DNA from: Channallabes apus
Lineage: Eukaryota; Chordata; Actinopteri; Siluriformes; Clariidae
Assembly (NCBI GenBank): GCA_030522415.1
Contig: CM060104.1
Coordinates: forward strand, 17,549,229 to 17,613,228
Direction: 5' to 3'
DNA: 64,000 nt
Shown here: piece after piece, positions 60,910-64,000 of the stretch
Position numbering within the stretch: the stretch's first letter is position 1
Layout: every line of letters starts with the position of its first letter
Notes under the pieces: model-generated
Told to the model about the DNA's origin: nothing
The model's input: the letters and a program-made list of their open reading frames with translations, nothing else
Databases searched by the model: none
Program-made: the position numbers and the translations under genes

Positions 60910-61290
60910 TTGCAGTGGAAAGGCTGGCTAGGGTAAACAGGGCATCATTCCATCACAGGGCACACATGCACACACTCACATACTCATTCTCACATTACAG
61001 GCAATTTGGGAACACCAATTAGCTTAATCTGCATGTTTTTGGAGGCGGCTTAGTGGTTAGCACTGTCGCCTTGTCCCCTCCAGGGTTTGGCACCAGGCAC
61101 ATCCCCCCCCCCCCCCCCCCCCCCTGGCGATGTATATAGGATTAAGCGGTGTAGACGATGCACTTATGTGTATGTGCATGTCTTTGGACAGTCGGAAGAA
61201 ATCGCTGTACTGAATATATACCCACAGACCCGAAGCGTAAGTTGAACCCTTGACCCTGGAGGTCCTAAAGCCACCGTGCTGCCCATTTGG
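60910..61290 (-). mobile_element. tRNA-headed SINE, minus strand, interrupted by another SINE
   Basis: The left part has 'ggtaaacagggcatcattcc', 'ggcaatttgggaacaccaat' and 'tagcttaatctgcatg'. The right part has 'gcatgtctttggacagtcgg', 'ttgacc' and 'ctggaggtcctaaagccacc' then 'gtgctgcccat'. Together they form one minus-strand copy of the 40231 family, split at the 'gcatgt' word by the element at 61043-61174. Confidence 0.82.
61043..61174 (+). mobile_element. short SINE inserted into an oppositely oriented SINE
   Basis: The head 'aggcggcttagtggttagca' and 'ctgtcgccttgtcccctcca' belongs to the same family, followed by a 24-C run and the 3' part 'attaagcggtgtagacgatg'. The body in between is lost. 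Flanks 'tgcatgtttttgg' (61030-61042) and 'tgcatgtctttgg' (61175-61187) look like a 13-bp target duplication with one change. Confidence 0.8.
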
Positions 61291-62654
61291 TGAATATTCT
61301 AAATTGCACACCTCTCGACCTAGGATCCTCTCTCGACTCACTTCAAGACACTTAACAAGTGGTTACTGAAGATGAAACTATAAAATGTAGTGCTTTTTAT
61401 AATTAAATGTATTTACTAACATTTTAATGAACTAGCTTTCCAGAGATTAATGGTTTTCCAGTGGACCGTCATCATCGAGGATCTAATTCAGTCCAAGATG
61501 TGGACGAGCCATTGAGTTCAAAATCTCTAAAGCATTTTACATTCATAAAGTCTGCTGTTAGTCATGCTTCTTAAACTGTGACCTTTATAATTGACTAACT
61601 AAAAATTCTATCTAAAGGCAATAAAGCAACAAAAGCTCTAGGCAAAAGATTACACTTTTTTTTCAAACACAGGCTTATAAAACCAGCCACTGAAGAAGTA
61701 CATTTACATATTATCATGTGCAGCAGCCTAATCACAACTCACTGTGTTGTGATTGAACATCCAGGATAAGGCTACAGCAATTTTCTCTGTAGGTCATGGG
61801 AAGATAGAAGGACACAAGGTAGTAAAGGAAAGGAAGTGGTCTATATATGTTTTTAAGGTTTAGTTTTCGTATTATCTAGACAAAGTTGGCAGGGGAAAAA
61901 AAGTTAAATATATATGCATACAAAAAGAAAAACTAATAATGGTGCTGGTAAATTCAATAAGAAGAGCAAATACTAAGACATCACAAAGCAGTTTGAGAAA
62001 TGTCTTTTCTATAAAACTGAACTGTTTAAATATTATGTTGTATAGGAATTGTGTACCCAATTGTTTTTGGTTCATGATTTTTATGGTCGATAGACCCACA
62101 GTGGGGTTTTAGAATTATTTCCAGATAGATTTATCCTAGTAATTTTCTTTGGCTGCTTTGCTTTTTCCTGTGAGCCCAGTTTCTGTGGTGAAGAGAAAGT
62201 GTTCCAAATGATTCCACAGCAGGTTTTGACTGTGATACTCAGAATGAATTAAGTTCAGATTTTGCCACTTCAGTCACTAACAGCCTTACTTTCACTTACT
62301 TTACTTTTCACTAACAGCCTTACTTTCACTATTATTTACAAATAACATAACGGCTGTATTGTTCCTCTGGATCTGCTTTGTCTGGTATCACCTTATTTAG
62401 TGTCTCTCTCAAGGTATATTCCTATTGTCATTTCAGCAAGTTTTTCTTTGCCACCATCAATCTGATAATTATAATTTACAAAATTTTTTCTGTAATCTTT
62501 TCACATTTATTTCCATATTTGTTTAATTCTGTAAAAGTGCTTTGTAACAAATACCATGGTTAAAAGCACTATTCAAACACGATTTTGAATTGAGTTGAAT
62601 TATCCGCTTCATCATAGTAATACTTAAGTAAAAAGTAAACAATATAAGCACAAT
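61291..62654. other. no gene seen
   Basis: AT-rich non-coding DNA. 'cagccttactttcactta' and 'cagccttactttcactat' near 62280-62330 form a short tandem duplication. Confidence 0.45.
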
Positions 62655-62760
62655 AAAGTAAAGTAAAGAGACTTTATTGTCATTGTAGTGATACAACAGA
62701 ATTTGTTTGGTAGCTCTGAGATGCCAGCTGCAGTATATAAATTGTAAGAATAAACATGAT
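62655..62760. repeat. fragment of a common teleost interspersed repeat
   Basis: 'gactttattgtcattgtagt' followed by 'acaacagaatttgtttggta' and 'gctctgagatgcc' resembles a dispersed sequence seen in many fish genomes. The class (LINE tail or other) cannot be settled from this fragment. Confidence 0.4.
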
Positions 62761-62831
62761 TACATAAAATTATTTCGTAAAATTATTACGTAAATCTAGA
62801 TAAATGCAATGTATATGGCTTGTAGTTGCTG

Positions 62832-62832
<1 letters not shown>

Positions 62833-62920
<88 letters not shown>
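62833..62920. repeat. (CA)n microsatellite
   Basis: 44 uninterrupted CA units, a likely polymorphic marker. Confidence 0.97.
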
Positions 62921-62922
<2 letters not shown>

Positions 62923-64000
62923 TAACAATAACCACATTCCTACACTGTCCATTTTCAGGAAATAGATAGGAATAGCTAGAGGGTTCTGTCACCTGAGGCC
63001 TCATTACTGGGGAAATTATCCAGTGGCTGGAACCCATATACACACCCAGAGGACATTATTTAAAGAATATATTAAGGAATAAGATATTTAAAGAATAAGA
63101 TATCTCAGGCAATAAAGTGATAGTTCTAACCATAGATATGCAGAGTAAGTATGAAAGTTTGTGAGCCAGAGAGATTATAGCTCTGGGTGAAACTATGTAC
63201 AGTATAATGGAAAAACCAACAAACCAATGTCCAAATTCTTAAAGAATATTAAAATTCTGAAAATCAGAGCTACTGTATATCCTGTAGACTTAGCCATCAT
63301 ACATCCTATTATCGCTTAAATAATATCGCTTCTTGTGAGAAAGGAATAACAGACTCTTTCACTAAATAAAGTTTAAGAGCCTTTAATTTTATTTCATTTA
63401 TTAATTTTTTATTTTTTAATTTTTTTTAAGGTTTCATTTTAGTGTTGGTCCACAAAGGCCATGTCAGACTAATATCTCACTAGTATGTTATGCCTGTTTA
63501 TTTAGCGTTTCATTCGGTTTCCTACATGACTGAATAGGAACTCCTTTCGATCCCAGTCTCTCATGAGCCATTAAAGAGAAATATCTCAGAAATCTTTCAG
63601 CATTCTGTCAGTATATAATGAGCTGTTATGCTTTTCTCATTTATCTCTAGGACATCCTGAAAATTAAATGCTTGTGGCAATCTTCCCTCATCTCCTAAGC
63701 AGGGAATAGGTTAAAATAAAATTCTAGTCAGTGATCCTCAACTAATACACTAAAATATCCCATATTTCTCTAGAAATAACAAACGCAAATGAAACTTACA
63801 ATTTACAGATAATAAATAGTGCTGAAAGGTCAAAATGTATTATTTTATTCTATTCGAATCTTATACTTCACTGAGCTTCTGTTACACCTGGAAAAAGGCA
63901 TGTGCGTGTGTGAGTTTGAGTGAACAAGATGAGAGAGGCAGAGGCATAGATTTCATTTCACATTGCTCACAGCATCTACTGTATGAATTAAATTTTCTAC
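62921..64000. other. no gene seen
   Basis: AT-rich non-coding DNA to the window edge. 'agaatatattaagga' and 'agaataagatat' near 63062-63103 repeat in tandem. No exon, transposon or RNA gene was recognised. Confidence 0.45.

Overview
This is a stretch of animal nuclear DNA, almost certainly from a teleost fish. The evidence is the repeat content: many Tc1/mariner remnants, several hAT-type and PIF/Harbinger-type non-autonomous elements, tRNA-headed SINEs with the familiar 'gtggtgtagtggttagcac' head, a LINE 3' end of the kind common in fish, and many long (CA)n microsatellites. An otophysan such as a catfish is possible, but that is a guess. There is no bacterial-style gene organisation, no CRISPR array, no rRNA, and no tRNA gene outside the SINE heads. 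Most open frames longer than 60 codons are chance products of low-complexity DNA.

Layout. 1-1225: three Tc1-like remnants lying end to end. 1778-9120: a complex AT-rich tandem array with five to six partial or full units. It includes two full 1.83-kb units (3326-5160 and 5161-6993) that are about 99.6% identical, and a 239-bp palindromic Harbinger-like MITE at 7282-7520. 10951-11745: a Tc1-like transposase fragment split by an hAT-type MITE with a perfect 8-bp target duplication; that MITE in turn holds half of the palindromic MITE. 12860-13905: about 1 kb of almost pure pyrimidine on the + strand. 19014-19605: a mariner-like deletion derivative. 20475-21199: the best protein-coding candidate, three exon-like blocks on the + strand that I cannot identify. 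22221-24085: a second three-level nest (Tc1, then a hAT with 8-bp duplication, then the same palindromic MITE family). 24091-29257: large microsatellites. 29962-30210: another Tc1-like 5' end. 34257-44130: SINEs, hAT pieces and a Tigger/pogo-like deletion derivative. 48001-48110: an exon-like block on the minus strand. 49750-50040: a minus-strand SINE. 57640-58225: a LINE 3' fragment. 58897-59096: a 200-N assembly gap. 59290-60560: CpG-richer DNA that may be the promoter and first exon of a minus-strand gene. 60910-61290: a SINE inserted into an oppositely oriented SINE.

How the parts fit. The simplest reading is mostly intronic or intergenic DNA. A minus-strand gene may start near 60.3-60.5 kb, with a second exon at 48 kb and a long repeat-studded first intron. 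A separate + strand gene may end near 21.2 kb. Neither can be named from the sequence. I did not find a convincing new biological system. The most informative structures are the two parallel three-deep transposon nests, the recent 1.83-kb tandem duplication, and the unidentified exon-like blocks.
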